A stretch of 64,000 nucleotides of DNA from Candidatus Peregrinibacteria bacterium Gr01-1014_25 (GCA_007376205.1 VMFU01000002.1:47423-111422), one strand, 5' to 3'. Counted from the stretch's first letter, positions 1-14,841 are shown. Notes: a model not told the origin generated them from the sequence alone. Numbers and translations are program-made.

Positions 1-139
1 CATACTGACGCAGAATCTGGGCGTTCTGAACGGCACGCCGCATCTTCGAAGCGGCAACGAGCTCCATCGCCTTCGTCACCTGGCGCGTCGATTTGATCGC
101 CTTCATCTTGCGCCGGAGATCGCGGAGACTGCGGGCCAT
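1..139 (-). CDS. atpG: ATP synthase gamma subunit, N-terminal part (cut by window edge)
   Basis: The reverse strand from 139 reads [20 protein letters not shown] and continues with a [12 protein letters not shown] stretch, the N-terminal coiled-coil helix of F1 gamma that forms the rotating central stalk. Only 46 codons are inside the window, so nothing can be said about the C-terminus. It is the last gene of the atp operon, 45 bp after atpA, and is expected to be co-transcribed with it. The family assignment is secure despite truncation. Confidence 0.93.
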   Translation of the reverse strand, partial: MARSLRDLRRKMKAIKSTRQVTKAMELVAASKMRRAVQNAQILRQY

Positions 140-184
140 GTATGGAGGGAGAACGCTTCGGAAGCTGCAGAGGCTTCAAAAAAG

Positions 185-1731
<1,547 letters not shown>

Positions 1732-1735
<4 letters not shown>

Positions 1736-2106
1736 ACGTGCAGGGGTGAGGGATGAGAACGCAGAGAATCCTCGAGCCGCTCAAGGGCGCCCCGCAGACT
1801 CCAATCAATGCGTTCGTTGCCGAAGACGACGGTGACGCCGCCGAGCATGGCCGGGTCGGCTTCCTGCCGGACGTCGACGGGACGGCCGACCCTCGCCTCG
1901 ACGGCCTGTGCAATGGCGAGCGCGTGCGGTCCGGCATCGCCGGACGGCGTGACGATCGTGAGAACGACGGTATTCGCCTTCTCACGTGCCGCTCGGGAAA
2001 GCAACCCGTCCAGATGGCGCAATTCACGGCCGAGGCCGTGCGCCTCCAGCTGGGCTGCTGCGGCATCGACGGCGGCCCGGGCGATGTCGTCTGCGGTGAT
2101 GCTCAT
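1732..2106 (-). CDS. atpH: ATP synthase F1 delta subunit, short form
   Basis: Peripheral stalk subunit linking b to the top of F1. At 124 aa it is much shorter than the usual ~175-180 aa. The C-terminal signature is present ([20 protein letters not shown] then a helix), while the N-terminal helical bundle is reduced to about 45 residues. It overlaps atpF upstream and atpA downstream by 4 bp each. Position and C-terminal motif support the call. The short N-terminus could be real reduction, or an upstream start could lie inside atpF, but no such in-frame extension appears in the ORF track. Confidence 0.85.
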
Positions 2107-2609
2107 CGCAGGAGTGCCGGAAGATCTTTCTCGACGGTCTTCAACATGCGCTGCTGGTCCTGGTCGCTGAATTCACGCTCCAGGAGTTTCTGCGACAACT
2201 TCACAACGAACGCCGCCAGCGAACTCTGGGCCTCGATCAGCATTTTCTTGCGCTCGGCTTCGATCGTCTGCCGCGTCTTCTCCATCAAGTGCCCCGCCTC
2301 ATGCTGGGCCTTCTCAAGGATATCGCGCTTCAGGACTTCGGCCTGCTTTCGCCCCTCCTCGAGGAGTTTCTGCATCTCGACGTCCGCCTTGCGCATCTGG
2401 TCGATTTTGAATTGCTCCAATTCCCGCTTCTGTAGCTCGATGTCTTTGGCATTCTCCATCGACTGCTTGATGGTGTCGCGGCGCTTGTCGACAAGCCGCA
2501 AGATCGGTCGGTACACGAAGTACAGGAGCACCACCATCAGGATCGTGAAGTTCACGATTTGCGCGAGGAGGAGCTGCCAGTTGATGCCCAGAACGGAAAG
2601 AAGTTCCAT
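2103..2609 (-). CDS. atpF: ATP synthase Fo b subunit
   Basis: 168 aa. One N-terminal membrane helix (about residues 9-30, LLLAQIVNFTILMVVLLYFV) is followed by a long charged helix to the C-terminus, the b-subunit stator architecture. The stop overlaps the start of atpH. The gene begins 30 bp after atpE. Length and layout are normal for a single b-type subunit, and no second b' gene is present. Confidence 0.95.
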   Translation of the reverse strand: MELLSVLGINWQLLLAQIVNFTILMVVLLYFVYRPILRLVDKRRDTIKQSMENAKDIELQKRELEQFKIDQMRKADVEMQKLLEEGRKQAEVLKRDILEKAQHEAGHLMEKTRQTIEAERKKMLIEAQSSLAAFVVKLSQKLLEREFSDQDQQRMLKTVEKDLPALLR

Positions 2610-2639
2610 AGGAGCGGATGGAAACGAGCCGAAGTCGCG

Positions 2640-2960
<321 letters not shown>

Positions 2961-2983
2961 TCAAGGGTTATAAGGGGGCAATG

Positions 2984-3051
2984 CGGATGTCGGATGTCAG
3001 AGGCCGGATGCCGGAAACAGGCTATCTGCCATCTGTTATCCGCCACATCTG
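2984..3051. repeat. Degenerate short tandem repeat in the atpB-atpE gap
   Basis: The 151-bp gap between atpB and atpE is otherwise featureless. It holds CGGATGT CGGATGT followed by related CGGATG units, then an (A)TCTGCC/ATCTGTT/ATCCGCC run. It resembles the other 7-nt tracts listed in this window, but is more decayed. Confidence 0.5.
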
Positions 3052-3057
3052 TTTCGT

Positions 3058-3831
3058 CTAATGCGCGTGCTCCCCGTGCGGGATCGACGCCATCTGGATG
3101 AAGACGACCGTCAGCATCGCGAAGACGAGCGCCTGAATGAAACCGACGAAGACCTCCAATCCGAAGAACGGAATCGGGATGAGGAACGGCGCCAGCTGCG
3201 AGACGACCATGAGCAGCACCTCACCTGCGAAAATATTGCCGAAGAGACGGAATGCGAAGGAGAGGAGCCGGATGAATTCGCCGATGAATTCGAGGATGCC
3301 CACGAACGTGCCGATGAGGTACGGCGGGTGCCACGGCGCGACCGCATACTTGCGTACGTACGGCAAGATGCCGACGGAAGCGATGCCCACCGCCTGCGTC
3401 ACGATGACGGATACGATGGAGAATGCGAGCGTGACGTTCACATCGGCGTTCATCGAGCGGAAGATCGGCAGTTGCTCCGGATGCCCCTCATGCATGCCCT
3501 CCACCGTGATGCTGCCAACGCCCGGAAGGATGCCCATCCAGTTACTCAAGATAATGAAGAAAAAGAACGTCGCAACGAGCGGGAAGAGCAACCGCGTGCG
3601 CTTGGGATTCTGGATGATCGAATCGAAGAAGTTGTATAACCCCTCCACCACGGTTTCCACGAGCGCCTGTCCGCGGCCCGGGATCAACTTGTACCCGGTC
3701 GACCGCGCGGCGAGCGCGAGAAGGATGAGCACGCCGCAGGCAAGCCACGCCATGATGAGCGTATTGCGGACTTCGAACGACCCGATGTGAAAGATCGTCT
3801 CGGATGCCAGCGGCGGAATGATGAATTCCAT
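3058..3831 (-). CDS. atpB: ATP synthase Fo a subunit
   Basis: 257 aa integral membrane protein that forms the ion half-channels against the c ring. The essential Arg is in LSFAFRLFGNIFAGE. The start is placed at MEFIIPPL (3831) rather than the ORF-track start at 3978, because the longer version would run through atpI and begins with non-conserved, non-hydrophobic sequence. The C-terminus ends in a short His-containing tail (HGEHAH). It lies 35 bp after the AtpI/AtpQ-like gene. Confidence 0.96.
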   Translation of the reverse strand: MEFIIPPLASETIFHIGSFEVRNTLIMAWLACGVLILLALAARSTGYKLIPGRGQALVETVVEGLYNFFDSIIQNPKRTRLLFPLVATFFFFIILSNWMGILPGVGSITVEGMHEGHPEQLPIFRSMNADVNVTLAFSIVSVIVTQAVGIASVGILPYVRKYAVAPWHPPYLIGTFVGILEFIGEFIRLLSFAFRLFGNIFAGEVLLMVVSQLAPFLIPIPFFGLEVFVGFIQALVFAMLTVVFIQMASIPHGEHAH

Positions 3832-3866
3832 GGGTGGGGAGATGGTAGGCAGGAAGGCTGCGGAGA

Positions 3867-4133
3867 TCAACGGTCGGTGACGCGCATCACTTCGCGCACG
3901 CGTTTCACGATGGTGATGGCGGATATCGTAAACGCCAGGAAGAGGCCGGCCAGTGCTATCCACGGCGATGTCTCCCACTTCTGATCAAGGTATGCGCCGC
4001 CGAATCCGAACACGAATGCGGGAACGGCGATGAGGAACCCCAACTCCCATGCCAGATTCAATGCCATCCACAGGGCTTTCTTCTCATCGGGCTTCATCGG
4101 TGGCGGAACTTGCAGGATGGGCATAAGACTCAT
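3867..4133 (-). CDS. AtpI/AtpQ-like two-helix membrane protein of the ATP synthase operon
   Basis: 88 aa with two predicted membrane helices (AWELGFLIAVPAFVFGFGGAYL and WIALAGLFLAFTISAITIV), like the small ATPase-gene-1/AtpI-AtpQ-AtpZ group thought to help c-ring assembly or Mg2+ supply. Its start overlaps the atpC stop by 4 bp. It occupies the slot that atpQ has in N-ATPase operons, but no AtpR-like gene follows. The subfamily cannot be decided by eye. Confidence 0.75.
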   Translation of the reverse strand: MSLMPILQVPPPMKPDEKKALWMALNLAWELGFLIAVPAFVFGFGGAYLDQKWETSPWIALAGLFLAFTISAITIVKRVREVMRVTDR

Positions 4134-4561
4134 TCGGAAGTTTGCGGCATGCCGCGATGCGTGCGGTGGCGGCGGATCGTGCGAAGGCGCGCGAGTTCGC
4201 GGTCGAGCATGGCCGTCGCCTCGGCGAAGCCCTCGGCATCGTTGCGCTTCTCGGTCTTGAGCCGCTCGGCATCCTCCATCGCGCGACGGATCGCGTCTTC
4301 CTGCAGTTCATCGGCGCGGTCGGCGCTGTCCGCCAGGATGCTCACGCCCTTGCCATCCACCTCCACGACACCGCGCGACGTGGCGATGAAGTGCGCCTCG
4401 CCGCCCTTGCGCAGCAGAATCGTCCCCGGGACGACGATGCCCACGAGCGGAATGTGATGCGGGAGGACGGTAATCTCCCCGTCGGCCGTGGGGAGCGTGA
4501 CGGAATCCGCCTCTCCTGTATACACGGTGCCTTCGGGGGTGATGATCGAGACGGTGAGCAT
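4130..4561 (-). CDS. atpC: ATP synthase F1 epsilon subunit
   Basis: 143 aa. The N-terminal beta-sandwich has the usual motifs (TPEGTVYTGEADSVTLPTADGE, then LPHHIPLVG), followed by a two-helix C-terminal domain rich in charged residues. It couples rotation to catalysis and can inhibit ATP hydrolysis. It starts 18 bp after atpD and overlaps the next gene (ATGA). The C-terminal tail (RTIRRHRTHRGMPQTSE) is slightly longer and more basic than usual. Confidence 0.95.
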   Translation of the reverse strand: MLTVSIITPEGTVYTGEADSVTLPTADGEITVLPHHIPLVGIVVPGTILLRKGGEAHFIATSRGVVEVDGKGVSILADSADRADELQEDAIRRAMEDAERLKTEKRNDAEGFAEATAMLDRELARLRTIRRHRTHRGMPQTSE

Positions 4562-4579
4562 GGTGAAAAAACCGAAGAA

Positions 4580-6489
<1,910 letters not shown>

Positions 6490-6496
6490 GGATTCC

Positions 6497-6502
6497 AGTA
6501 TA
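6497..6502 (-). promoter_or_regulatory. -10-like box 7 nt before the msrA start
   Basis: TATACT on the minus strand, followed by GGAATCC and then ATG. This spacing implies a leaderless or nearly leaderless msrA mRNA. No Shine-Dalgarno is visible. Confidence 0.5.
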
Positions 6503-6540
6503 GCGCAGCACTCCAGAACGCATTTTCCGCCGCAAAACCA

Positions 6541-6568
6541 TTGCCTTCCTTTTTCCATTGAGTAGGAT
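6541..6568 (+). promoter_or_regulatory. Promoter of the EF-like gene
   Basis: TTGCCT (6541-6546), 16 nt, TAGGAT (6563-6568). The predicted transcript start is about 18 nt before the ATG at 6593. Confidence 0.5.
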
Positions 6569-6592
6569 CAATCCATCATTTCCCCACGCGTT

Positions 6593-7147
6593 ATGGCCAA
6601 GAAGAAGACGAAGAAAGCCGCCAAGAAGAAGGCAATGAAGCGCAAGAAGGTCGCCAAGAAAAAGGTCGCGCGCAAACCGAAGAAGGTGATGAAGAAGGCG
6701 AAGAAGGTTATGAAGAAGAAGAAAAAAGCATCGAAGGCGAGAAAGCCGATGAAGAAAGCGGCGAAGGTCGTGAAGGTTGCCCCCAAGAAGCAGGCGCCCG
6801 CAAAGCGCAAAGCCGTCGTGCTGAAGTCGGTGAAGAAGGGCTCTCGCCCGCAGTCGTCCGCAGCCACGTTCACGCGCCTTTTCCAGAACGTCGCGCCCGG
6901 CAAGCCGCTGCCCATCGGCGTCGTCACGCACTACTACGATCGCATCGGGGTCGCCGTGCTGAAGCTGCGCGAACCCTTGAGCAAAGGCGACAAGATCCGC
7001 ATGGAACGGGGCGAGGACGCCTTCACGCAGACCATCGACTCGATGCAGGTGAACCGCATGCCCGTCCACAAGGTTGCCGCGGGCGCTGACGTCGCGATCA
7101 AGGTCGCCAAGCCCGCGCACGAAGGCACGCGACTCTACAGAGCATAA
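6593..7147 (+). CDS. Lys-rich tail fused to an EF-Tu domain-2-like barrel ('translation elongation factor-like')
   Basis: 184 aa in two parts. Residues 1-90 are almost entirely Lys, Ala, Arg and Val (KKKTKKAAKKK-type), like histone H1-like or nucleoid-binding tails. Residues ~95-184 (PIGVVTHYYDRIGVAVLKL, then GDKIRMERGEDAFTQTIDSMQVN) match the small beta-barrel family annotated in CPR genomes as translation elongation factor-like protein, which resembles EF-Tu domain 2. No GTPase domain is present. A nucleic-acid or ribosome-binding role is inference. A perfect 28-bp palindrome follows the stop. Confidence 0.75.
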   Translation: MAKKKTKKAAKKKAMKRKKVAKKKVARKPKKVMKKAKKVMKKKKKASKARKPMKKAAKVVKVAPKKQAPAKRKAVVLKSVKKGSRPQSSAATFTRLFQNVAPGKPLPIGVVTHYYDRIGVAVLKLREPLSKGDKIRMERGEDAFTQTIDSMQVNRMPVHKVAAGADVAIKVAKPAHEGTRLYRA

Positions 7148-7153
7148 AGAAAG

Positions 7154-7181
7154 CGCGGTTGACCCCATGGGGTCAACCGCG
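7154..7181. terminator. Perfect 28-bp palindrome between convergent genes
   Basis: CGCGGTTGACCCC-AT-GGGGTCAACCGCG reads identically on both strands. It lies 6 bp from each of two convergent stop codons, so a bidirectional transcript end is likely. There is no long T-run. Confidence 0.6.
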
Positions 7182-7186
7182 TCACG

Positions 7187-7654
7187 TCATTCCTGCGCAT
7201 CGACGACTGCCAGCTGGCAGTCGTAGGCCATGTGTACACGCTCGACGAGCATTCGCGCGAGAGCATTTTCCCATGGTCGCAGTTTTCGGCTTCCACCGGG
7301 GCGGAAGGTGCATGAGCGCACTTGTGCGCCCGTGAAAGTGATCACGATGCCGCCGACTTTACCCGTCGACGTGATGTCCATCGTCCCCGGCTTTTGTCCG
7401 CTGTCGGGGACATACAGGACGGTCATCAGCGTGCTCTGCAGGAATACCGCGGAAGGGCCGCCTGTTTCCTGTGCAAAGCCGCACATCCACACATCGCGGT
7501 CAATTTTCAGCTCCCCTCCCAACAGGAAGGCGTCGAAGGCGTCAGCGAGAGTGATGCGCTGACTCCTCGTCACAAGCACGATTGCAATCGGCAAGATTAC
7601 GAATGCGCCAAGCAACATCAGTACCAGCACGACTCCCCAAACATTGACTTGCAT
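7187..7654 (-). CDS. Membrane-anchored protein of unknown function
   Basis: 155 aa. One N-terminal membrane helix (about residues 6-28, GVVLVLMLLGAFVILPIAIVLV) is followed by a soluble domain of about 125 aa with mixed beta character. The start is MQVNVWG at 7654 because GGAG lies 7 nt upstream (AGAGGAGTTTTCC), one of the few clear Shine-Dalgarno sites here. The ORF-track start is 26 codons earlier. An upstream TTGACC and AT-rich -10 area is possible. I do not recognise the family. Confidence 0.7.
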   Translation of the reverse strand: MQVNVWGVVLVLMLLGAFVILPIAIVLVTRSQRITLADAFDAFLLGGELKIDRDVWMCGFAQETGGPSAVFLQSTLMTVLYVPDSGQKPGTMDITSTGKVGGIVITFTGAQVRSCTFRPGGSRKLRPWENALARMLVERVHMAYDCQLAVVDAQE

Positions 7655-7799
7655 GGAAAACTCCTCTGCGAGAAAGGTCAGGTGGTGCAAAGAACGACAA
7701 GATATTGTTGTATATTTTGCCTGTTCGGTCAATTTCTGCCCGACGCGTCGCGCAGTGCCAGGCGCGATGCTGCGGTGTTCGCTAGACTGGCACCCGTGC

Positions 7800-7876
7800 C
7801 CCTGTAGCTCAGCTGGATAGAGCGCCTGGCTTCGGACCAGGAGGTCGTGGGTTCAAATCCTGCCGGGGGCACCACT
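7800..7876 (+). tRNA. tRNA-Arg (anticodon TCG), CCA encoded
   Basis: Full cloverleaf: acceptor GCCCCTG/CGGGGGC, D arm GCTC...GAGC, anticodon stem CCTGG/CCAGG with loop CTTCGGA (anticodon TCG), T arm GTGGG-TTCAAAT-CCTGC with two wobble pairs, then A-CCA. It reads CGA arginine codons. A TAGACT -10-like box lies about 15 bp upstream. Confidence 0.95.
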
Positions 7877-8020
7877 ACTTATTGCAAGAAAGCTGAATTA
7901 GACAATTATAAAAATTTATGCTTTAATATCCACATCGTTGCACGGTGCAACGCTTGTCCTTCACAACACCGGCTTACGTGAACCGGACGAAGGAAAACCG
8001 AATCGTAACGGAGGTGAATC

Positions 8021-8632
8021 ATGCCCACGCGAGGCGTCTTCGCCCTCATCATGAACGGCGAGGCGAAGACGGTATTGATCTCGGAGCGCGCCGACGGCAA
8101 GGGATGGGAATTGCCGGGCGGCGGCGTGAAACCCGGGGAAAACGATCACGACGCACTCAAGCGCGAAGTCCTGGAAGAGATCGGTCTGGAAGTCGATGTG
8201 ATCGAACAGATCGGTCCACCGCATGTCTTCAAGGATGACACAGCGGTGGCATACGCGTGCAAGATCGTCGGCGGTGTGCTCGGGCCGAGCAAGGAAATGG
8301 CCCGCCATGCCTGGTGCACCAAGGACGAAGCCCATGCTGGCAGGGTCAGTGTCGCCGCCGGAGCGGACAAGGGAACTACCTTGGAGATCGTGTTCCTCGG
8401 CCCCAGGGACCGGCTCGGCCGGATGCGGCGGATGCTCTGGGACGGGTTCTCCATTATGGAAGAACCCGTCATCGGCCAACCGGAACTGCCGGAAGAGCTG
8501 CGCCCCGTCGAAGGCGTGTTCGTCACCGATGACAAATGCCATCTTGCCGATGAAAAGTCGGACAAAAGGCTTGTCTGGCCACGCCTGGATCCCTATTCCC
8601 CAACGGGCGTCATGCAACAACCGGCGACGTAA
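8021..8632 (+). CDS. Nudix hydrolase with long C-terminal extension
   Basis: 203 aa. A complete Nudix box (GGVKPGENDHDALKREVLEE then IGLEV) matches GX5EX7REUXEEXGU, so metal-dependent hydrolysis of a nucleoside-diphosphate-linked substrate is expected. The substrate is unknown. The Nudix fold takes up about residues 1-135, and the last ~70 residues are not family-typical. A good Shine-Dalgarno GGAGGTG precedes the ATG by 5 nt, unlike most neighbours. A rho-independent terminator follows. It is a single-gene unit between tRNA-Arg and clpB. Confidence 0.88.
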   Translation: MPTRGVFALIMNGEAKTVLISERADGKGWELPGGGVKPGENDHDALKREVLEEIGLEVDVIEQIGPPHVFKDDTAVAYACKIVGGVLGPSKEMARHAWCTKDEAHAGRVSVAAGADKGTTLEIVFLGPRDRLGRMRRMLWDGFSIMEEPVIGQPELPEELRPVEGVFVTDDKCHLADEKSDKRLVWPRLDPYSPTGVMQQPAT

Positions 8633-8655
8633 GTCGCGTGAAGGATGCTCAAGCG

Positions 8656-8685
8656 CCCCGCTGCAGACCGCAGCGGGGTATTTTT
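8656..8685 (+). terminator. Rho-independent terminator after the Nudix gene
   Basis: CCCCGCTGC-agacc-GCAGCGGGG, a 9-bp perfect stem followed by TATTTTT. It insulates clpB from upstream transcription. Confidence 0.9.
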
Positions 8686-8690
8686 GCGTA

Positions 8691-8719
8691 TTGACGCCCT
8701 CGATTTAGCACTCTACAAT
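8691..8719 (+). promoter_or_regulatory. clpB promoter
   Basis: TTGACG (8691-8696), 17 nt, TACAAT (8714-8719). The CIRCE operator covers the -10 and the expected start point (about 8726). Confidence 0.85.
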
Positions 8720-8731
8720 GACGAGTGCTAA
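8705..8731 (+). promoter_or_regulatory. CIRCE operator (HrcA binding site)
   Basis: TTAGCACTC-N9-GAGTGCTAA, a perfect match to the CIRCE consensus. The N9 contains the -10 box, so HrcA would block polymerase directly. This implies an hrcA gene elsewhere in the genome. Confidence 0.95.
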
Positions 8732-8735
8732 TGGC

Positions 8736-11336
<2,601 letters not shown>

Positions 11337-11344
11337 CGCCATAC

Positions 11345-11378
11345 GCAAACGCCGCCTTGCGGCGGCGTCCGGCTTTGC
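11345..11378. terminator. GC-rich hairpin between clpB and a convergent micro-ORF
   Basis: ACGCCGCC-ttgc-GGCGGCGT, an 8-bp stem inside flanking GCAAA/TTTGC. It probably ends transcription in both directions. The T-run is weak. Confidence 0.6.
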
Positions 11379-11395
11379 GTCAACGGTGACGCTGC

Positions 11396-11473
11396 TTACC
11401 TCTTGCGGCGCTTCTTGCTCGCGCTCGCCTTCTTCACCTTCTTCTTCGCCGTCTTCCGCTTCTTCTTGGGCAT
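11396..11473 (-). CDS. Lys/Arg-rich micro-protein (25 aa), candidate
   Basis: Too short for the ORF track. The minus strand from 11473 encodes MPKKKRKTAKKKVKKASASK plus KRRKR and a TAA stop. More than half the residues are Lys or Arg. A TTCACA-N16-TACAAT promoter lies 30-60 bp upstream and a hairpin follows the stop, so transcription is plausible. Its composition matches the tails of the proteins at 6593 and 59884. It could be a small nucleoid or RNA-binding peptide, or only a low-complexity remnant. Confidence 0.45.
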   Translation of the reverse strand: MPKKKRKTAKKKVKKASASKKRRKR

Positions 11474-11506
11474 GTCAGCGGGGGAAAAAAATAGAAAACG
11501 GATTTC

Positions 11507-11534
11507 ATTGTAAAAAATCTTCGCCGCATGTGAA
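11507..11534 (-). promoter_or_regulatory. Promoter for the Lys-rich micro-ORF
   Basis: On the minus strand TTCACA (11534-11529), 16 nt, TACAAT (11512-11507). It lies in the otherwise empty, AT-richer 11474-11666 gap. Confidence 0.45.
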
Positions 11535-11666
11535 GCGAATCCTGCTGCGTCAGACGAATGTTATGCTCTCGTACCACGCGACTCTCGCGGAGTTTTTTGC
11601 AAAATGTGTACGTTTAAAACGTAAAAATACAAAAAATGTTTCACGCGCGCTTCAACGGAGCCATCG

Positions 11667-12875
11667 CTACACATCCCTCAACAAATGCCCCATCTTCTCC
11701 TTCTTCACTCGCAGATATTTCTCCTGCTCCGGCGTGCACGGAGCGATTTCGATGGGAACCTGCTCAAGAACTTCCAAGCCATATCCTTCGAGGCCGACGA
11801 TCTTGCGCGGGTTATTGGTGAGGAGCCGGATCTTGCCGATGCCGAGTTCCCGCAGGATTTGCGCGCCGATGCCGTACTCCCGCAGGTCTTCCGGGAAGCC
11901 GAGGCGAGCGTTCGCCTCCACCGTGTCGAGCCCCTCGCGCTGCTGCAGGTCGTACGCGCGCACTTTGTTTGCCAAGCCGATGCCGCGCCCCTCCTGGCGC
12001 ATGTACAGCACGACGCCGCATCCCTCCGCATCGATGCATTGCATCGCCTTCGAGAGTTGCGAGCCACAATCGCAGCGCCGGGATCCGAACACGTCGCCGG
12101 TCAGACACTCCGAATGTACGCGGACAAGCGTTGGATGTAACGGATCGACCGCGCCCCGCACGAGCGCGACGTGCTCGCGGTGGTGGAGCATGTCTTCGAA
12201 GACCGTCATGCGCCAGACGCCGTGCTCGGTCGGCAATTCGCTCTCCGCGACGGCGCGCACGAAAATTTCATGGCGCCGCCGGTACGCGATCAAGTCCGCG
12301 ATGGTGACGACGGGAAGCCGATGCCGCTCGCCGAACGCCAGCAACGCATCGCGGCGCATCATCGTGCCGTCGTCATGCATCAACTCAGCACCGACCGCGC
12401 CGCAGCGAAGACCCGCCAGGCGGCAGAGGTCGACAGCCGCTTCCGTATGCCCCGCGCGGACGAGGACGCCGCCGTCCTTGGCGCGCAGCGGGAAGATATG
12501 GCCGGGCCGGGACAAATCCTGCGGCTTTGCGACGGGATTAATCGCCGCGCGGATCGTATGCACGCGGTCGCGCGCGGACACGCCGGTGTCCACGCCCTCG
12601 GCCGCCTCGATGGACACCGTGAACGGGGTCGATCGCTTGCTCGTGTTGCGCGCCACCATCGGCGGCAGGTCCAATGCATCGGCGATGTCATTGTTCAACG
12701 CCAGGAAAACGATGCCGCTCGTCTGGCGGATGATCGCCGCCATCTGCTCCTCCGTTACGTACTCCGCGGCCACGACGATATCCCCTTCGTTCTCGCGGTC
12801 TTCGTCGTCAACGACGACGATCATGCCGCCGCTGCGCAGGCGTTCAAGCGCTTCGGGAATAGTGGAGAAAGGCAT
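11667..12875 (-). CDS. ribBA: Bifunctional 3,4-dihydroxy-2-butanone-4-phosphate synthase / GTP cyclohydrolase II
   Basis: 402 aa covering both entry reactions of riboflavin synthesis. The N-terminal RibB half (about 1-200) has [13 protein letters not shown] and the [11 protein letters not shown] stretch. The C-terminal RibA half has the zinc and catalytic motif [17 protein letters not shown] and [17 protein letters not shown] -10-like box is 9 nt before the ATG. It lies in a minus-strand block with ribH and ribE, but an SLH gene interrupts the block. Confidence 0.96.
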   Translation of the reverse strand: MPFSTIPEALERLRSGGMIVVVDDEDRENEGDIVVAAEYVTEEQMAAIIRQTSGIVFLALNNDIADALDLPPMVARNTSKRSTPFTVSIEAAEGVDTGVSARDRVHTIRAAINPVAKPQDLSRPGHIFPLRAKDGGVLVRAGHTEAAVDLCRLAGLRCGAVGAELMHDDGTMMRRDALLAFGERHRLPVVTIADLIAYRRRHEIFVRAVAESELPTEHGVWRMTVFEDMLHHREHVALVRGAVDPLHPTLVRVHSECLTGDVFGSRRCDCGSQLSKAMQCIDAEGCGVVLYMRQEGRGIGLANKVRAYDLQQREGLDTVEANARLGFPEDLREYGIGAQILRELGIGKIRLLTNNPRKIVGLEGYGLEVLEQVPIEIAPCTPEQEKYLRVKKEKMGHLLRDV

Positions 12876-12936
12876 TGCAGGAAAAGCATACGAGAATATC
12901 CGCGCAAGAGGAACCTCGCTTTTCGCCTTTCTGGCT

Positions 12937-14298
12937 CTACTTCACCCGTATCGTATACGCCTCCTTGCGCCGCTGCCCCTGCTGCAGCGCGGAGAGCGAA
13001 TGCAGGACGCCGATGACGTAGGTGCCCCTCTCGAACATGAACGTCTGATTGCACACCGGCCAGGCAAAGCCAGCGAGCGTCACGTCCTTCAGGGGATAAA
13101 TGGTGCACTGCATCGTGCTGGTCGACGCGGGAGTCAGCACCACCATGGCCTGCGTCTGCCGCGTGAATACGACCGTGAACCAGTCGGCGGAATCGTCCTC
13201 GACCAGGTCGCCGGAGGCATGCTTGCCGAGCTCCAGTGGCCGCGCATCGCCGAAACCGTCGTTCCCGTCGCCACTCCCGAGGACGTCAATCGCCGTCGTG
13301 ATCGAGAACGTATCGCGCGATGACAGCTCCAGCTGATATTTGCCCGCGGACAGAGCCACGCGCATCCAGCACTCCCCTCCGGTCGCGCTGCCGACGTAGT
13401 ACTCGAACGTCAGGCCGTCGTCCTCGATCTTGTAGAGCGTGCAAGAAGGCGCTTTGCCCTCGGTTTTGGCCGATACCCGTATGGTGGCTTTCGATGTGCG
13501 CGAGAACGTATAGACGAAATTGTCGCCGACGCCCGCGCCTTCCGTGCGGCCGGAGAGCGGCAGCGTGATGTCCGCTTTCTGCGTTCGCTGCGCCGTGCGT
13601 GACGTGCTCGTCCGCGATGCGACTGCGGAGGACGGCTGCGTGGAGGACGCGACGCTGCTCGTACTTGCGGAGCGCTCTGACGAGCTCGACGTCGACGGCA
13701 CCGTTGCCGTCATGCCGCGATCAATCATGCCTGCGGCCTCGCCGCGCGCGAGCGGCTGGTGCTGCACGAAGAGCGTCTCGCCTCCCGCAAACGGAAGGAT
13801 GCGCAGTTGCAGAGCGGCGGCGACGAAGGGATGGAACCATGCGCTCGACGGAATGTCGGTGTACGTCAGGACTTCGCCTTGGATGAGCGGCAACCCCAGC
13901 ACCGTGAACGTCATCTTCAGCGCCTCGGCCCGGCTCACCGTCTTGTCGGGGCCGAACGTTCCGTCGGCGTATCCCGAGACGAACTCCCGCGCGATCGCAT
14001 CGCAGACGACATCCGTGAACCACGCGCCCAGCGGCACATCGCCGCGACATTTCGCCGTCGCCGTCGCAGGCGTGAGGCCCGCGGCGCGATAGAGGAGCGT
14101 GAGCATCTGCGCGCGATTCACCGGCGCATACGGCTGGTACGTACCATCGGGATTGCCCTTGATGACGCCCATTCCCGCGAGGCGGTCGATCGATGCCTTA
14201 TACGGGTAATTGGCGGGCACATCGCTGAACGCCGCAAGTGCGGCGGGAGCGACGAGCAGAGATGCCAGCAGGGCAAGAGCGGAGGCAGTGCGACGCAT
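12937..14298 (-). CDS. S-layer-homology (SLH) surface protein with PPC-like C-terminal domains
   Basis: 453 aa. The signal peptide is [20 protein letters not shown] plus LA. Three SLH units follow: [21 protein letters not shown], then [13 protein letters not shown]...[18 protein letters not shown], then a degenerate third unit. Next come a Ser/Thr-rich linker (~residues 195-245) and two beta-rich segments resembling bacterial pre-peptidase (PPC) domains. It is probably attached to the cell envelope through the SLH units. The start is placed at the signal peptide, 19 codons inside the ORF-track ORF. The cargo function is unknown. It sits between ribBA and ribH on the same strand. Confidence 0.82.
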   Translation of the reverse strand: MRRTASALALLASLLVAPAALAAFSDVPANYPYKASIDRLAGMGVIKGNPDGTYQPYAPVNRAQMLTLLYRAAGLTPATATAKCRGDVPLGAWFTDVVCDAIAREFVSGYADGTFGPDKTVSRAEALKMTFTVLGLPLIQGEVLTYTDIPSSAWFHPFVAAALQLRILPFAGGETLFVQHQPLARGEAAGMIDRGMTATVPSTSSSSERSASTSSVASSTQPSSAVASRTSTSRTAQRTQKADITLPLSGRTEGAGVGDNFVYTFSRTSKATIRVSAKTEGKAPSCTLYKIEDDGLTFEYYVGSATGGECWMRVALSAGKYQLELSSRDTFSITTAIDVLGSGDGNDGFGDARPLELGKHASGDLVEDDSADWFTVVFTRQTQAMVVLTPASTSTMQCTIYPLKDVTLAGFAWPVCNQTFMFERGTYVIGVLHSLSALQQGQRRKEAYTIRVK

Positions 14299-14351
14299 GA
14301 CGGGGATGGAATGTGCTCCAAGCCTATGTTGAACATTTTTGTTGTTCAAGC

Positions 14352-14831
14352 TCACATCGTCCGGATTCGCTGGAGCTCTTTCAAAGAATGTAGCACTGCA
14401 TACGCCGCCTCCCTACCTTTGCTGCCGGGTCCGACGCTCCGCTCACGGGCCTGGTCGAGGTGGTGGACATGGAGAATTTCAAAGGCGAAGGGCAGCCCGA
14501 AGCGCATCTGCACGTCCATGATGCCCCGCGCGGATTCCGTAGCGAGAAGGTCTGCATGCTTCGTTTCGCCCTGCACGATGATGCCGAAACCGATGAGTGC
14601 GTCGACGGCTTTGGCATCGGCGAGCGCGCGGCCGATGAGAGGAACTTCGAACGACCCCGGCGCGGGATGCAGTGTCACGTTGGCCTCCAAAACGCCCGCT
14701 TCGCGCAATGTCGCTGTCGCGGCATCGACCAGCCCGGCGATCTCCTCCTTATAGTAGGTCGCGTAGACGATGCCGATGCGCCACGCGGGATCGGCGTTGG
14801 GCAGGTCGGTGGATGGCGGCGTCGTGCGCAT
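14352..14831 (-). CDS. ribH: 6,7-dimethyl-8-ribityllumazine synthase
   Basis: 159 aa. It condenses 3,4-dihydroxybutanone phosphate with the pyrimidine to give lumazine, the penultimate riboflavin step. Family motifs are GSFEVP and GIIVQGETKHADLLA, plus the C-terminal GREAAYAVL. A -10-like TATACT lies 10 nt before the ATG. It follows ribE across a 131-bp structured gap. Confidence 0.95.
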   Translation of the reverse strand: MRTTPPSTDLPNADPAWRIGIVYATYYKEEIAGLVDAATATLREAGVLEANVTLHPAPGSFEVPLIGRALADAKAVDALIGFGIIVQGETKHADLLATESARGIMDVQMRFGLPFAFEILHVHHLDQARERSVGPGSKGREAAYAVLHSLKELQRIRTM

Positions 14832-14841
14832 GTGGGAAAGC

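Noticed and set aside
11386-13323. 645-aa plus-strand ORF
   Set aside because: Antisense shadow of ribBA and the SLH gene; low-complexity Ser/Arg composition and no motif.
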